Below are positions 8,932-16,966 of a stretch of DNA of 64,000 bases, piece by piece. The translations under genes and the position numbers were made by a program. Numbering within the stretch: position 1 is the first letter of the stretch; each line of letters starts with the position of its first letter. The notes under the pieces were generated by a model. It searched no databases, had not been told where the DNA came from, and saw only the letters and a list, made by a program, of their open reading frames with translations. Source of the DNA: Synergistota bacterium (GTDB lineage Bacteria > Synergistota > Synergistia > Synergistales > Synergistaceae); assembly GCA_023450745.1 (NCBI GenBank), contig JAEXGR010000060.1:1-64000 (forward strand), written 5' to 3'.

Positions 8932-9768
8932 TCAGCGCAGCGCCTCGGGAAGAAGCGCTATCTCCGCGACCAGCAGAGCGCCGCCTTCAAGTTTAGGGGA
9001 TATCAGGTCGCTGCCCGAAAACTCAAGGCTCACGCGATTCACGCCGCCGGGATTGATCACCTCGACGCGCTCGCCCGTGAACCCCAGCAGCAGCCCCGCG
9101 ATCGCGCTCGCGGTCGAGCCCGTGCCGCAGGAGAGCGTCATATCCTCGACGCCGCGCTCGTAGGTCATCACATCGAGCACGCCGGTGCGCTCCAGGCTTG
9201 GGGCGGCAAAATTGACGTTCGTCCCCTCGGGAAAAAGGTCCAGCCTGTTGCGTATCGCGCGCCCGAGGGGGGCGTAATCCGCAAAAGAACGGCTGTGCTC
9301 TCTCTCGAAAATCACGGTGTGCGGCACGCCGACGGTCAGAAAAGTATAGTTGAACTCAAAACCGTCCACCTCGGCGTGAGAGTCGACGACGGCGTCCGCC
9401 ACCGACACCGGGGCAAGGTCGAGCGTCACCCGTTCGCCGCGCACCACCGCGCGGACGTCGCCGCCCAGCGTTTCAAAGGTCATCTCCTGCGACTTCACGA
9501 TCCCCTTTTCAAAGGCGAAACGCGCGATACAGCGCGCGCCGTTGCCGCACATCTCCCCCTCGGAACCGTCGCTGTTAAAGAGGCGCATCCTGAAGTCGGC
9601 GCGCCCCGAGGGTTCTGCGACAAGAACGCCGTCCGCCCCGAGGGCCTCGCGGCGGCGGCAGGCCAGACGCGCGGTCTTGGTAAGGGCCGTTCCGTCAAGC
9701 GCAAGCGACATGTTATCTATAACAAGAAAGTCATTGCCGTTTCCATTCATCTTAGAACAGTTTATCAT
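8932..9768 (-). CDS. dapF: Diaminopimelate epimerase
   Basis: A 278-residue enzyme that converts LL- to meso-diaminopimelate for lysine and peptidoglycan synthesis. The N-terminus KMNGNGNDFLVID is the family signature. The two catalytic cysteines lie in GEMCGNGARC and LSCGTGSTAS. I choose the ATG at 9768 with an AAGGG ribosome-binding site rather than the upstream ATG at 9819, because homologues begin a few residues before KMxGxGNDF. Only 56 bases separate its end from lepB, so it may head the long housekeeping operon. The upstream region is long and structured. Confidence 0.95.
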   Translation of the reverse strand: MINCSKMNGNGNDFLVIDNMSLALDGTALTKTARLACRRREALGADGVLVAEPSGRADFRMRLFNSDGSEGEMCGNGARCIARFAFEKGIVKSQEMTFETLGGDVRAVVRGERVTLDLAPVSVADAVVDSHAEVDGFEFNYTFLTVGVPHTVIFEREHSRSFADYAPLGRAIRNRLDLFPEGTNVNFAAPSLERTGVLDVMTYERGVEDMTLSCGTGSTASAIAGLLLGFTGERVEVINPGGVNRVSLEFSGSDLISPKLEGGALLVAEIALLPEALR

Positions 9769-9819
9769 CGTCGGTCTGCCCTTCTCATGAAGATACTCAT
9801 ACATGCGGTATTTTATCAC

Positions 9820-10188
9820 ATAAAGCCTTAAAATCGGCGTTTATAAAAATCGGCGCGAATAAGCGCCGTATGCGTCATACGCCGGCCCCTGAGTGTCCTG
9901 CTGCAGACGCGTCCGCATGCCGCGGCAATATGGATAATCTGAAAACGTTCCCCGCTTAACGGCGGGGAACGTTGCCTTGCAATCGCCGTATGAAAAATAC
10001 AGCTTTCGGTACTCAGGGACAGGCTTATTTAGCCCGCGGCGCCTCTTCGCGCCGGTTTTCCTGCCATCAGGCGAAAGCGTAAACGACGATTTACCTTCGA
10101 TTGGCTAACGACAAATTGGGGTTTAGCGTTTTCTTATAACGATAATATTTTTGTTTTTTTATCTTTTTAAAGGCTCCCGCGCCGGTTG
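9820..10188. other. Intergenic stretch with nested inverted repeats, possible structured RNA
   Basis: No gene is seen here. A perfect 12-base stem with a 6-base loop lies at 9944-9955 and 9962-9973. It sits inside a longer-range pair, CCCTGAGT at 9887-9894 and ACTCAGGG at 10011-10018. Small hairpins follow, such as CGGCGC with GCGCCG near 10037-10053. The stretch ends in an AT-rich segment with T runs around 10147-10170. It also has to contain the promoter of dapF. I recognise no known riboswitch class, and a lysine riboswitch is not apparent. A structured leader or small RNA is possible but unproven. Confidence 0.3.
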
Positions 10189-10221
10189 AAAACGCCCGGC
10201 CGTTTTATGGCCGGGCGTTTT
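10189..10221 (-). terminator. Terminator after the GLUG-repeat protein gene
   Basis: A perfect 13-base stem (10189-10201 with 10209-10221) around a 7-base loop. T runs are present on both sides, so it could stop transcription from either direction. It begins 30 bases after the stop codon of the minus-strand surface protein gene. Confidence 0.8.
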
Positions 10222-10250
10222 TTATTACGTTTTGTACCGCGGCTGGCGCG

Positions 10251-12497
10251 TTATTTGGCGCGGCGCTTTTTGCCGATAAGGGCAAGGGGCAGAGCCGCCA
10301 GCAGCGCTAAGGCCGCCGTTCCGGCGCTGCAGCCGCTTGACGACGAACCGCCGCCGGACGAGGTTACCGCGACGTTCGCGGCGATGGCTGGAACATCCGT
10401 TCCTATCTTAAGCGCCGCAACGGAGCCTTCGCCGAATTTCGTCGCCGTAAGCGTGAGGTCGGCGCTGACGGTATAATCGCCGGAGGCGACGCCGGTCACG
10501 CTGACACAGTTGGCGGCGTCACTTACGGCGCTGACGCCCTTTCCTGAAACGCTGAGGTTAAGCGCGGAGACCGCCGCCGCGTCTTTGTCCGGGAAGCTGC
10601 GCATGACGGTCGCCGATTGGCCGGCGCGCAGCGAGCAGGGAACGGCTGTGGGATCGACGGTGAAAGCCGTCACCACGCCGCCCAGGGAATCGCGGGAAAC
10701 GACGTCGGCGCTCGTACCGGCGACCCACTCGCCATAAAATTTCTCAGGCCCCGCAGAGGCTGGCCAGACGCAGTTCTCTACGTCGCTGTATAGCAGCTTA
10801 TCCGATTCGTCATATTTGTCGCCGTTCTTGCCGACGATACCGCCTGCCATCGTATTGCCGCTGATCTTTCCTAGAACGGAGCAATTGCGGATAAGCGCGT
10901 GATGCTTATCCGCGCCGCTGAAGCTGAATCCCACCACGCCGCCAACTTTGTCGGGGCCAGACACCTCGCCCAAAGCGGCGCAGTTGACTATGAATCCGGC
11001 GTCGTTCTGTCCCACTATACCGCCGACCGCAATGTCGGCCGAAACGTTACCGAAAGCCGCGCAGTTGACGACGCCAGGAAAAACAGTGGTTCCGGCATCA
11101 GAAATTATGTACTGCATCGCACCCGCGATACCGCCGACAGCTCCGGCGTTCTCTCCTGACGAGATGATTGTGCCGGAGGAGGCGCAGTTATAAATCTTTC
11201 CGCCCTGATTTCCCCCGACGATACCTCCCGTAGCGCCGTTGGAAGCCTCGTTCGTATGGTGCGCGCCGCTTGTGACGTCGCCCTTCGCCACGCAGCCTGT
11301 CACTGTGCCAAAACGCAGCAGCCCCACGATGCCGCCGGCAAAGCCGTTGTCAGCGGAGACATTTCCGGTGGAGAAACAGTCTTTCACTACAGTATCGTCA
11401 TCCGGCATTTGCCCGGCAATTCCTCCCGCGTGCTGGCCGTCGTTTGCTTTGGCAAGTCCCGCGACGGCGGAAACATTGACGCTCACACGACAGTTGGAGA
11501 CGATCGTATCTTTGTTATAACCAACGACGCCGCCAACGTCGCCGCCGCCCGTGACAGAACCGCCGGCGACTGTGCAGCCGCTGATATAGGCCAGCAGCTC
11601 ACCTTCCGGGTCGTAACCCGTTCCCGACGAATGTCCGCAGATGCCGCCGACCTCCTCGGCCCCCTTCAGCTCGCCGGTAAAGGCGCAGTCTTTTATGGCC
11701 GCGGGCATCACGGCCTTGCCGCCGCCAAGATAAATCAGACTGATTTCTCCGGCAATGCCGCCGATGGCTTTTCCGGGAGACGACACGGTGCCGCTGGCGC
11801 TCGATGATTTTATCTGCCCGTCCTTACCGTAGCCCAGAATACCGCCGACGAAGCGGTCGCCTTTAGAGAGGTTTACCGACGATTTGCAGTTCTCAATGAT
11901 CCCGCCGCGCAAATTGTAGCCGACGACGCCGCCGGCGATGCGGTATCCGCCGTCGCTGTCGCTGGTCACTGTGCCAGAGACGGAGCAGCCGCTGATCTTT
12001 CCGCCGCTGTTCATGCCGGCCAGACCGCCGATGTACTTGGTTCCCTCGAGGTTTATGTTGGCGGCAATCACCAGATCGCGTATCTCGGCCTTGTCGCCGC
12101 TGACGACGCCGAAGAGCCCCTGCCCGTCCTTCTCATCTTTGTTGTCGGCATGAATGTAGAGCCCGCTGATCTTGTGCCCCTGTCCGTCGAATATTCCCGA
12201 AAATGGCGTGAATACCATATTGTCATCGGAACCGACAATCGTTCCGATGCGCACCCACTGATTATCCTCGGAACCCTTCAAGTCGATATCCGCGGTGAGC
12301 CGCGCCTTGAGCTCCGCGCCGCCGTCGTTGACGGCTTCGCGGAACCAGACCAGTTCATCCGCCGTACCGATCTGATACCAGCCGTCTTTGATATTTGGCT
12401 TCACAGGCTGAGCCCCGGCCTGAGTCAAGCCGCCCCATATCACGCCGACCGAAAAAACACCAATAATGCAGCGACAATCTTTCTTGTCATCATACAT
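10251..12497 (-). CDS. Secreted GLUG-repeat protein with Synergist-CTERM sorting tail
   Basis: A 748-residue secreted protein of unknown function. A signal peptide covers about residues 7-30, ending near AGAQ. An N-terminal module (YQIGTADELVWFREAV and FSGIFDGQGHKISGLYI) is the usual lead-in to GLUG repeats. At least 13 short motifs of the form (V/A/I)GG-x-x-G follow at about 20-45 residue spacing, for example IGGLAGMN, AGGVVGYN and VGGICGHS, which suggests a beta-helix. The tail has a Ser/Gly linker, the motif SGCSAGTA, a hydrophobic stretch and the end KKRRAK, which fits Synergist-CTERM sorting. The start is the ATG at 12497; a GTG lies one codon upstream. GLUG proteins of this kind are often adhesins or surface proteins, but nothing here shows a ligand. 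Confidence 0.85.
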   Translation of the reverse strand: MYDDKKDCRCIIGVFSVGVIWGGLTQAGAQPVKPNIKDGWYQIGTADELVWFREAVNDGGAELKARLTADIDLKGSEDNQWVRIGTIVGSDDNMVFTPFSGIFDGQGHKISGLYIHADNKDEKDGQGLFGVVSGDKAEIRDLVIAANINLEGTKYIGGLAGMNSGGKISGCSVSGTVTSDSDGGYRIAGGVVGYNLRGGIIENCKSSVNLSKGDRFVGGILGYGKDGQIKSSSASGTVSSPGKAIGGIAGEISLIYLGGGKAVMPAAIKDCAFTGELKGAEEVGGICGHSSGTGYDPEGELLAYISGCTVAGGSVTGGGDVGGVVGYNKDTIVSNCRVSVNVSAVAGLAKANDGQHAGGIAGQMPDDDTVVKDCFSTGNVSADNGFAGGIVGLLRFGTVTGCVAKGDVTSGAHHTNEASNGATGGIVGGNQGGKIYNCASSGTIISSGENAGAVGGIAGAMQYIISDAGTTVFPGVVNCAAFGNVSADIAVGGIVGQNDAGFIVNCAALGEVSGPDKVGGVVGFSFSGADKHHALIRNCSVLGKISGNTMAGGIVGKNGDKYDESDKLLYSDVENCVWPASAGPEKFYGEWVAGTSADVVSRDSLGGVVTAFTVDPTAVPCSLRAGQSATVMRSFPDKDAAAVSALNLSVSGKGVSAVSDAANCVSVTGVASGDYTVSADLTLTATKFGEGSVAALKIGTDVPAIAANVAVTSSGGGSSSSGCSAGTAALALLAALPLALIGKKRRAK

Positions 12498-12704
12498 CAC
12501 CCTCCGCTTTCATAAATTTTATCCAGTTATAGCACGGGGGGTACAACAAAAGTACAACACAAAGGATAAATTTCACAAGACAAAAACGTATATCAAAAGG
12601 GGAAGAACCTCATGTCGGAGCCCTTCCCCTTTCGTGCGGTTTATGGCCGGCATGGTAGCCATAAAGCTTTATTGACAGCCGCCACATTTCCGGCGGTCAA
12701 TTTT
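12498..12704. other. Intergenic region between flavodoxin and GLUG genes
   Basis: This 207-base stretch holds the likely promoter of the GLUG gene, with a TATAAC-like element on the minus strand near 12527-12532, and two direct copies of TTGTAC about 12 bases apart near 12540-12560. It also holds the flavodoxin terminator listed separately. A second hairpin with arms around 12673-12680 and 12693-12702 is followed by a T run on the plus strand. No gene is apparent. Confidence 0.4.
12596..12632 (-). terminator. Terminator after flavodoxin gene
   Basis: A 10-base stem (12596-12605 with 12623-12632) around a 17-base loop, followed on the minus strand by a run of four T. It is about 70 bases after the flavodoxin stop codon. 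The loop is long, so strength is uncertain. Confidence 0.55.
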
Positions 12705-13133
12705 TTAAAATTTCGCGAAGCGCGCGCCAAATTCCTCGCACTGCTTTATCCCTTCGTCGTCGGGGGTCAGGTTGATGATCAGCCCCGTCTCGAAGAGCAG
12801 GCAGCCGCCGTCCTTCATTCTCTTTTCCCAGTTTCTCATCCATTCTCCGTCGCCCCAGCCGTAAGAGCCGAACAGCGCTACCTTTTTGCCGGCGAGCCCG
12901 GATTCTATCGAAGAGAGGAAAGGCTCAAACTCGCATTCTTCCAAGACCTCGGCCCCCATAGAGGGACAGCCTAAGGCAAACTTCTCGTATTCGTTCACGC
13001 TTTTATTGCCAAACTCCGAGACGCTGAAAACCTCAGCCCCCACATTTTCCGAGGCGATTCCTCTGGCGACGGCCTTCGCCATCGCTTCGGTGTTTCCGCC
13101 GGCGCTCCAGTAAATCACTGCGATTTTATCCAT
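12705..13133 (-). CDS. Flavodoxin
   Basis: A 142-residue flavodoxin, a small FMN electron carrier. The FMN phosphate loop is YWSAGGNTEAMA near the N-terminus. Later loops that contact the isoalloxazine ring are ALGCPSMGAE and FGSYGWGDGEWM. Length and order are normal for short-chain flavodoxins. It lies 104 bases downstream of the DUF3793 gene in the same direction and is probably co-transcribed from the metal-responsive promoter upstream. Replacement of ferredoxin by flavodoxin when iron is low is a known strategy and would fit this control. Confidence 0.92.
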   Translation of the reverse strand: MDKIAVIYWSAGGNTEAMAKAVARGIASENVGAEVFSVSEFGNKSVNEYEKFALGCPSMGAEVLEECEFEPFLSSIESGLAGKKVALFGSYGWGDGEWMRNWEKRMKDGGCLLFETGLIINLTPDDEGIKQCEEFGARFAKF

Positions 13134-13237
13134 TTTTCTTCCGCCTTTCTTTTCATCTATAGTCTAATTGAAAACCACAAACCATCTCACTAGCGCCGCG
13201 GTTGACGGACGGGCCGGCAGCGGCGGCGCGCGGCCTG

Positions 13238-13882
13238 TCAGGCATACGCGGAAACCGAGCGGCAAAAGCCTTCGCGGCGCGGCGCGCGCGCAATGCCGCC
13301 GGAGCTTGATTCAAAAGCAGCCGGCGACGCCAGCAGCTGCGTCATCCCCCACCCCGTCTCCAGTTTTTTACAGAAGTATTCCGTACATCGCTTGTAGCGT
13401 TCGAAGAGCGCAAGCGTACCGTCTTTGTCCCCGTAGACCTTCCACAGGCCGCAAGCCTTGTAACCGCCGCCTCTGTTCTCGATGAACCCTTTGACGTCCG
13501 CGAGCGGATAATCAAGGAAGACGCCGATCTCGTGGGGAAACTCGCCGCAGGCCGTGAGACGGCTCTTTAAATGGGAGAGCTTTTCGGCGACGCTTGAACC
13601 GGCGGGATACCCATAACCCTCCAGAAAGGTTTCCGCCTCGGGAGTGAAGGCCTTGCGAAGCAACTCTTCCCGGTAGACGAGAATCAGGGCGTATCTTTCA
13701 CACCGGCAGAGGGTCTCCATACTGATATCAAACGCGGCGAGCCGCGCGCGCGCGGCCTCCAGACTACCGTCCGCCGACCGTGCTTGAACATGGCGCCACG
13801 TAAAGAGGTTCGCGGCCTTTATCCCCGCCAGCGCCGGCGCGCAATGAAAGGCGATAAGCGATTCCAGAGAGTTTTTTGTCAT
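13238..13882 (-). CDS. DUF3793 family protein
   Basis: A 214-residue protein of the DUF3793 family, of unknown biochemical role. Recognisable segments are the N-terminal FHCAPALAGIKAANL and the central block EFPHEIGVFLDYPLADVKGFI, then the KACGLWKVYGD segment. No membrane segment or cofactor motif is obvious. The last about 30 residues are Ala/Ser/Arg-rich. In other anaerobes DUF3793 genes often sit beside flavodoxin or iron uptake genes, as here. The two DtxR-like operators in its promoter support a role in iron or manganese limitation, by inference. Confidence 0.8.
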   Translation of the reverse strand: MTKNSLESLIAFHCAPALAGIKAANLFTWRHVQARSADGSLEAARARLAAFDISMETLCRCERYALILVYREELLRKAFTPEAETFLEGYGYPAGSSVAEKLSHLKSRLTACGEFPHEIGVFLDYPLADVKGFIENRGGGYKACGLWKVYGDKDGTLALFERYKRCTEYFCKKLETGWGMTQLLASPAAFESSSGGIARAPRREGFCRSVSAYA

Positions 13883-13909
13883 CTTGTCCGCATCCCCTTT
13901 CTTTACTTG

Positions 13910-13927
13910 GGTTAGACTTAGCTAACC
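13910..13927 (-). promoter_or_regulatory. DtxR-like operator 1 (downstream of -10)
   Basis: Inverted repeat GGTTAG-6-CTAACC. The half-sites match the TTAG/CTAA core of iron boxes bound by DtxR/IdeR-type repressors. It lies just after the -10 element of the DUF3793 promoter, where a bound repressor would block transcription. Confidence 0.6.
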
Positions 13928-13936
13928 GATATGCAT

Positions 13937-13966
13937 ATAATACATTAGCTTAGGCTAACTTGTCAA
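13937..13966 (-). promoter_or_regulatory. Sigma70-type promoter of DUF3793-flavodoxin operon
   Basis: On the minus strand TTGACA (13961-13966) is separated by 18 bases from TATTAT (13937-13942). A second palindrome lies wholly within the spacer and another directly downstream, so the promoter looks tightly repressible. Confidence 0.7.
13945..13958 (-). promoter_or_regulatory. DtxR-like operator 2 (in the promoter spacer)
   Basis: Inverted repeat TTAGC-4-GCTAA within the -35/-10 spacer. It resembles the core of the known DtxR/IdeR box (TTAG...CTAA). Two operators 35 bases apart, centre to centre about three helical turns, could allow cooperative binding. Confidence 0.6.
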
Positions 13967-14142
13967 CCGCAAATTATATCTCTGGAGGCAATTTCATCAA
14001 AGACCGCCCGTCGCGCCCTACCGCCGCCAGCGGCGCGGAATACTCAGCGTTTTTCTTAAAAAGCCCGGTGCTTTTGCCCGGCGTATCAGATATACTATTT
14101 CAGACAAAAGGGCCGGAGACGGGCAGATAGGCGGAGGACGAA

Positions 14143-14688
14143 ATGGAACTGGTAAGGATCAGGTCGGAGGAACACGAAAGGTTTCCGGAGGCGGCGGCGC
14201 TTTATTCGGCAAGTTTTCCCGTACACGAACGCCGGGTTCCCGCAAGCCAGCGCGACGCGCTTGGCGACGAGGAGTATCATTACGACCTCATCATGGACGG
14301 GGATATTTTTCTGGGGCTGCTCCTCTGCTGGGAGACGGCGCGCTTCATATATGCGGAGCATTTCTGCGTCACGCCGGAGCGGAGAGGTAACAATTACGGA
14401 AGCCGGGCGCTGGCGCTGCTTTCACGCAAAGGCAAGAGTGTGATTTTGGAGATCGACCCTCCCATCGACGAGATATCCCTGCGCAGAAAGGCCTTCTATG
14501 AGCGCGCGGGCTATCACGCAAACGGTTTTGAACACATCCATCCGCCGTACAGAAGCGGATACGCCGGACACCGACTGGTAGTCATGTCGAATCCCGCGCC
14601 GCTGACGGCGGATGAATATAAAAGCTTTTCCCGTTATCTTAAAGAGAGGGTCATGAAAAACCATCCCTATCCGGATGCTGTAGTTTAA
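14143..14688 (+). CDS. GNAT family N-acetyltransferase
   Basis: A 181-residue protein with the Gcn5-related acetyltransferase fold. The acetyl-CoA pyrophosphate loop is seen as CVTPERRGNNYGSRAL at about residues 76-91, a variant of the R/Q-x-x-G-x-G/A motif. RKAFYERAGYHANGF near residue 123 is the usual motif B region. The substrate is not evident. A GGAGG ribosome-binding site precedes the ATG. The gene stands alone, convergent with xth. Confidence 0.8.
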   Translation: MELVRIRSEEHERFPEAAALYSASFPVHERRVPASQRDALGDEEYHYDLIMDGDIFLGLLLCWETARFIYAEHFCVTPERRGNNYGSRALALLSRKGKSVILEIDPPIDEISLRRKAFYERAGYHANGFEHIHPPYRSGYAGHRLVVMSNPAPLTADEYKSFSRYLKERVMKNHPYPDAVV

Positions 14689-14696
14689 GGCGCGAA

Positions 14697-14712
14697 GCCG
14701 TCTTTAGACGGC
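14697..14712. terminator. Small convergent hairpin between GNAT and xth
   Basis: Perfect 7-base stem GCCGTCT with AGACGGC and a 2-base loop, placed in the 30-base gap between two convergent genes. Only short T-rich flanks are present, so termination may be weak. Confidence 0.4.
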
Positions 14713-14718
14713 GCTTTA

Positions 14719-15519
14719 TCACAGCTCAAAGGCGCCGACTACGGCCGTATGGTCCGAGGGCCTCTCCATCGCGCGCAAAGCGCGCTCCACCCTGACTCCC
14801 GTGCAGAGCGCGGCGGCGCTTTGCGTTCCCAGAATGTGGTCTATGCGCCAACCGATGTTCCGCGCAAGCGAGTCTTTAACACGGTAGTCCCAGAAGGTAT
14901 ATTCGCCCTCCCCCGGCAGGTGTTCGCGGAAGATGTCGACGAGCCCCCATTCCATCGCCCGGGAAAGCGCCTCTTTCACGTCTTGATGGAAGCAGACGTG
15001 ATCCTTTTTGTTCTTGGGATTGGTGACGTCGATCGCGGACGGCGCGACGTTGAGGTCTCCGAGCCAGACGACCTTGTCCGAGGGGCGGCATTTTCGCTCC
15101 AAAAGGCCGCGCACGCGGCCGAGGAAGCGCAGCTTATAGGGATAGTCAGGATTGTCTATCTCTTTGCCCTGCGGGATGTAGGTGTTGAGCACCGTAAGCT
15201 CACCGAAACGCACGAGCGCCACGCGCGCCTGTTCGGACTCATCGCGCCCCTCCTCGCCTTCGTCGCCGAGGCCGAACTCACACTCGTCCGGCCGCGCGCG
15301 CGAGACGACGGCGACGCCGTTGTAGCTCTTCATCCCCTTAAATACGCAGTGATACCCCTTTTCCTCGAAGAAGGCGGCGGGAAATTCCTCGTCGCGGCAT
15401 TTGGTCTCCTGCAGGCAGAGGATGTCGGGGGCATTCTCCGAGGAGAGCCACGTCTCAAGGATCGGCAGGCGGCTCTTCACCGAGTTCACGTTAAATGTCG
15501 CTATATCTGTCTTTGGCAT
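14719..15519 (-). CDS. xth: Exodeoxyribonuclease III
   Basis: A 266-residue AP endonuclease/3' exonuclease of the ExoIII family for base excision repair. Family motifs in order are ATFNVNSVKSRL, DILCLQETKC (metal-binding Glu), the central WLGDLNVAPSAIDV (catalytic Asp and Asn) and the C-terminal WRIDHILGT and PSDHTAVV (catalytic His). The ATG at 15519 has a GAGGTG ribosome-binding site at good distance; a start at 15570 would add 17 non-conserved residues. The gene appears to be on its own. Confidence 0.95.
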   Translation of the reverse strand: MPKTDIATFNVNSVKSRLPILETWLSSENAPDILCLQETKCRDEEFPAAFFEEKGYHCVFKGMKSYNGVAVVSRARPDECEFGLGDEGEEGRDESEQARVALVRFGELTVLNTYIPQGKEIDNPDYPYKLRFLGRVRGLLERKCRPSDKVVWLGDLNVAPSAIDVTNPKNKKDHVCFHQDVKEALSRAMEWGLVDIFREHLPGEGEYTFWDYRVKDSLARNIGWRIDHILGTQSAAALCTGVRVERALRAMERPSDHTAVVGAFEL

Positions 15520-15570
15520 CTTCAGCACCTCATATCGGTTATTTTGCAATAATGATAGATTATAAAGCAC

Positions 15571-15843
15571 CGACAGTGTCAGGGCAAACGCCTGAAAGCC
15601 TGCCGCGCGGACGGCGCAGCGGGGGCGCGCGCCGTTTTGTCAGACCGCCGCACACGACGCGGCTTCGCGGGCCCGCGAGAGAAGCTTGGGATTGCCGCTG
15701 CCGCCCAGTGATATCCAAAGGCAAAATCCCGGCGCGAGGCCGGGATCTATCTTGTTTTGCGCCGCCTGCCGCAGACGGCGCAAATTATTGACGCTTCTTT
15801 TTCGCCCAGAGCCGGTTTTTAGCGCCGGCTTCGGGGTTTTCCG
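15571..15843. other. Intergenic region at the left border of the lyase island
   Basis: The 273 bases contain the promoter area of xth on the right side of that gene and a GC-rich stretch with a terminator-like hairpin at 15726-15746. A second hairpin with arms AGCCGG and CCGGCT lies near 15807-15828. No gene is evident. Confidence 0.4.
15726..15746 (-). terminator. Terminator after the first two-subunit lyase
   Basis: 8-base stem ATCCCGGC with GCCGGGAT around a 5-base loop, followed by four T on the minus strand. It is about 100 bases beyond the stop codon of the alpha subunit gene. Confidence 0.55.
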
Positions 15844-16953
15844 TTAGTCGCCGAGCTTGCAGGCCGCCATTATTTCCGCTAAAAGTTCGACGCCGGCGTC
15901 GGCCTTTCTCGCGGCGGAATAGCTGAACTCAACGTGGTCTTCCTGACCGCCTTTGGTCGGGATGGAATCGGCGCTGACCTGCATCGTCATGCCGCGCAGC
16001 CTGTTAAGCAGCGCCGCGGTACGCGGCGTCTCGCCGAACAGCTCCGTCAGGTCGTAAGCTATCTCCGCGATGATCACGCTGAGCAGGTCCATGACGTAAC
16101 CTACCTGGGTGTTGCTGCAGTTGCAGCCCATGACGGCCTCAAAGCTGCCGTCTTCGAGCTCGAAGAGGTTAGGGTTGTCGCAGGTGATATTGTTTTCAAA
16201 ATCCAGTATTCCGCGGATAAACGAGACGGTTTCCTCGCAGGCCGTCAGCTTGGCAGCGCTGATCTTGCCCGCCGCGGCCTTTTTGTAATCCTCAAAGAGC
16301 TTGGCGAAACGGATGAAGGAGACGACGGCGATGCTCTGGCTCATGGTCGAACCGTTCATCTGCGCCAGGACTTCTTTGCATTCCAACGTGAATGTCTCAG
16401 GCATGCCCTTTGCACGGTAGGCTTCGGCGGCGGGAACGACTTTCCCGTCTACGAGCGCTCTTGCGCCCGGCAGCCCCGCGACGGTCATGATGTTCTGCGC
16501 GATCGGCGCGAGGTCGCTGAGTCCCGTGGAGCCGTCGCCGTGAACCGCGGGAGAGATGCCGTTGTTGAACATATCAAGAAGCCGCTCGATCAGCGACACT
16601 CTGACCGCCGAATAGGCGCGGCAGAGAATGTTGGCCCGCAGCAGAAGTTCCGCGCGCGTCACCTCCGCCGGCAGGTAATCGCCGAATCCCGCGCCGTGAA
16701 CGTAGGGCAGGGTCTTGTTCCATTCAATATGCTTGTCCGGCGGCACCGGCACGTCTTTCAAAGCGCCGAGCCCCGTGTTGATGCCGTATATCGTCGGCGC
16801 GCCCTCTTTAAGCCATTCGTCTATCTGTCCGCGGCTCTTGTCGCAGCGCGCGCGGGCTTCGTCTGAAATTTTTACCTGCGGATGCTCGTCATTGAGCATC
16901 CTGGCCACGTCGCCGACCGTCAGCTTATAGCCGTCTAATATATATGTTCCCAT
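15844..16953 (-). CDS. HAL/PAL-family lyase, alpha-type subunit (first copy), no MIO triad
   Basis: A 369-residue protein of the histidine/phenylalanine ammonia-lyase fold that keeps only part of the family's catalytic set. Present are Tyr56 in IYGINTGLG, His86 in YVHGAGFG, Asn200 in AQMNGSTMS, CDNP at 258-261 and Glu338 in GGQEDHVEF. The loop that should read G-S-V-G-A-S-G-D-L-A-P reads GSTGLSDLAP at 141-150, one residue shorter and without Ala-Ser-Gly, so an MIO cofactor cannot form. The segment with the substrate-binding Gln/Arg (VQDxxSxR) is missing; it is found instead in the gene just upstream, 13 bases away. The two proteins very probably form one heteromeric enzyme. The reaction is unknown. 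Elimination of an amine from a histidine-like or aromatic substrate is the natural guess. Confidence 0.85.
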   Translation of the reverse strand: MGTYILDGYKLTVGDVARMLNDEHPQVKISDEARARCDKSRGQIDEWLKEGAPTIYGINTGLGALKDVPVPPDKHIEWNKTLPYVHGAGFGDYLPAEVTRAELLLRANILCRAYSAVRVSLIERLLDMFNNGISPAVHGDGSTGLSDLAPIAQNIMTVAGLPGARALVDGKVVPAAEAYRAKGMPETFTLECKEVLAQMNGSTMSQSIAVVSFIRFAKLFEDYKKAAAGKISAAKLTACEETVSFIRGILDFENNITCDNPNLFELEDGSFEAVMGCNCSNTQVGYVMDLLSVIIAEIAYDLTELFGETPRTAALLNRLRGMTMQVSADSIPTKGGQEDHVEFSYSAARKADAGVELLAEIMAACKLGD

Positions 16954-16966
16954 AATGCCGCCCCCT

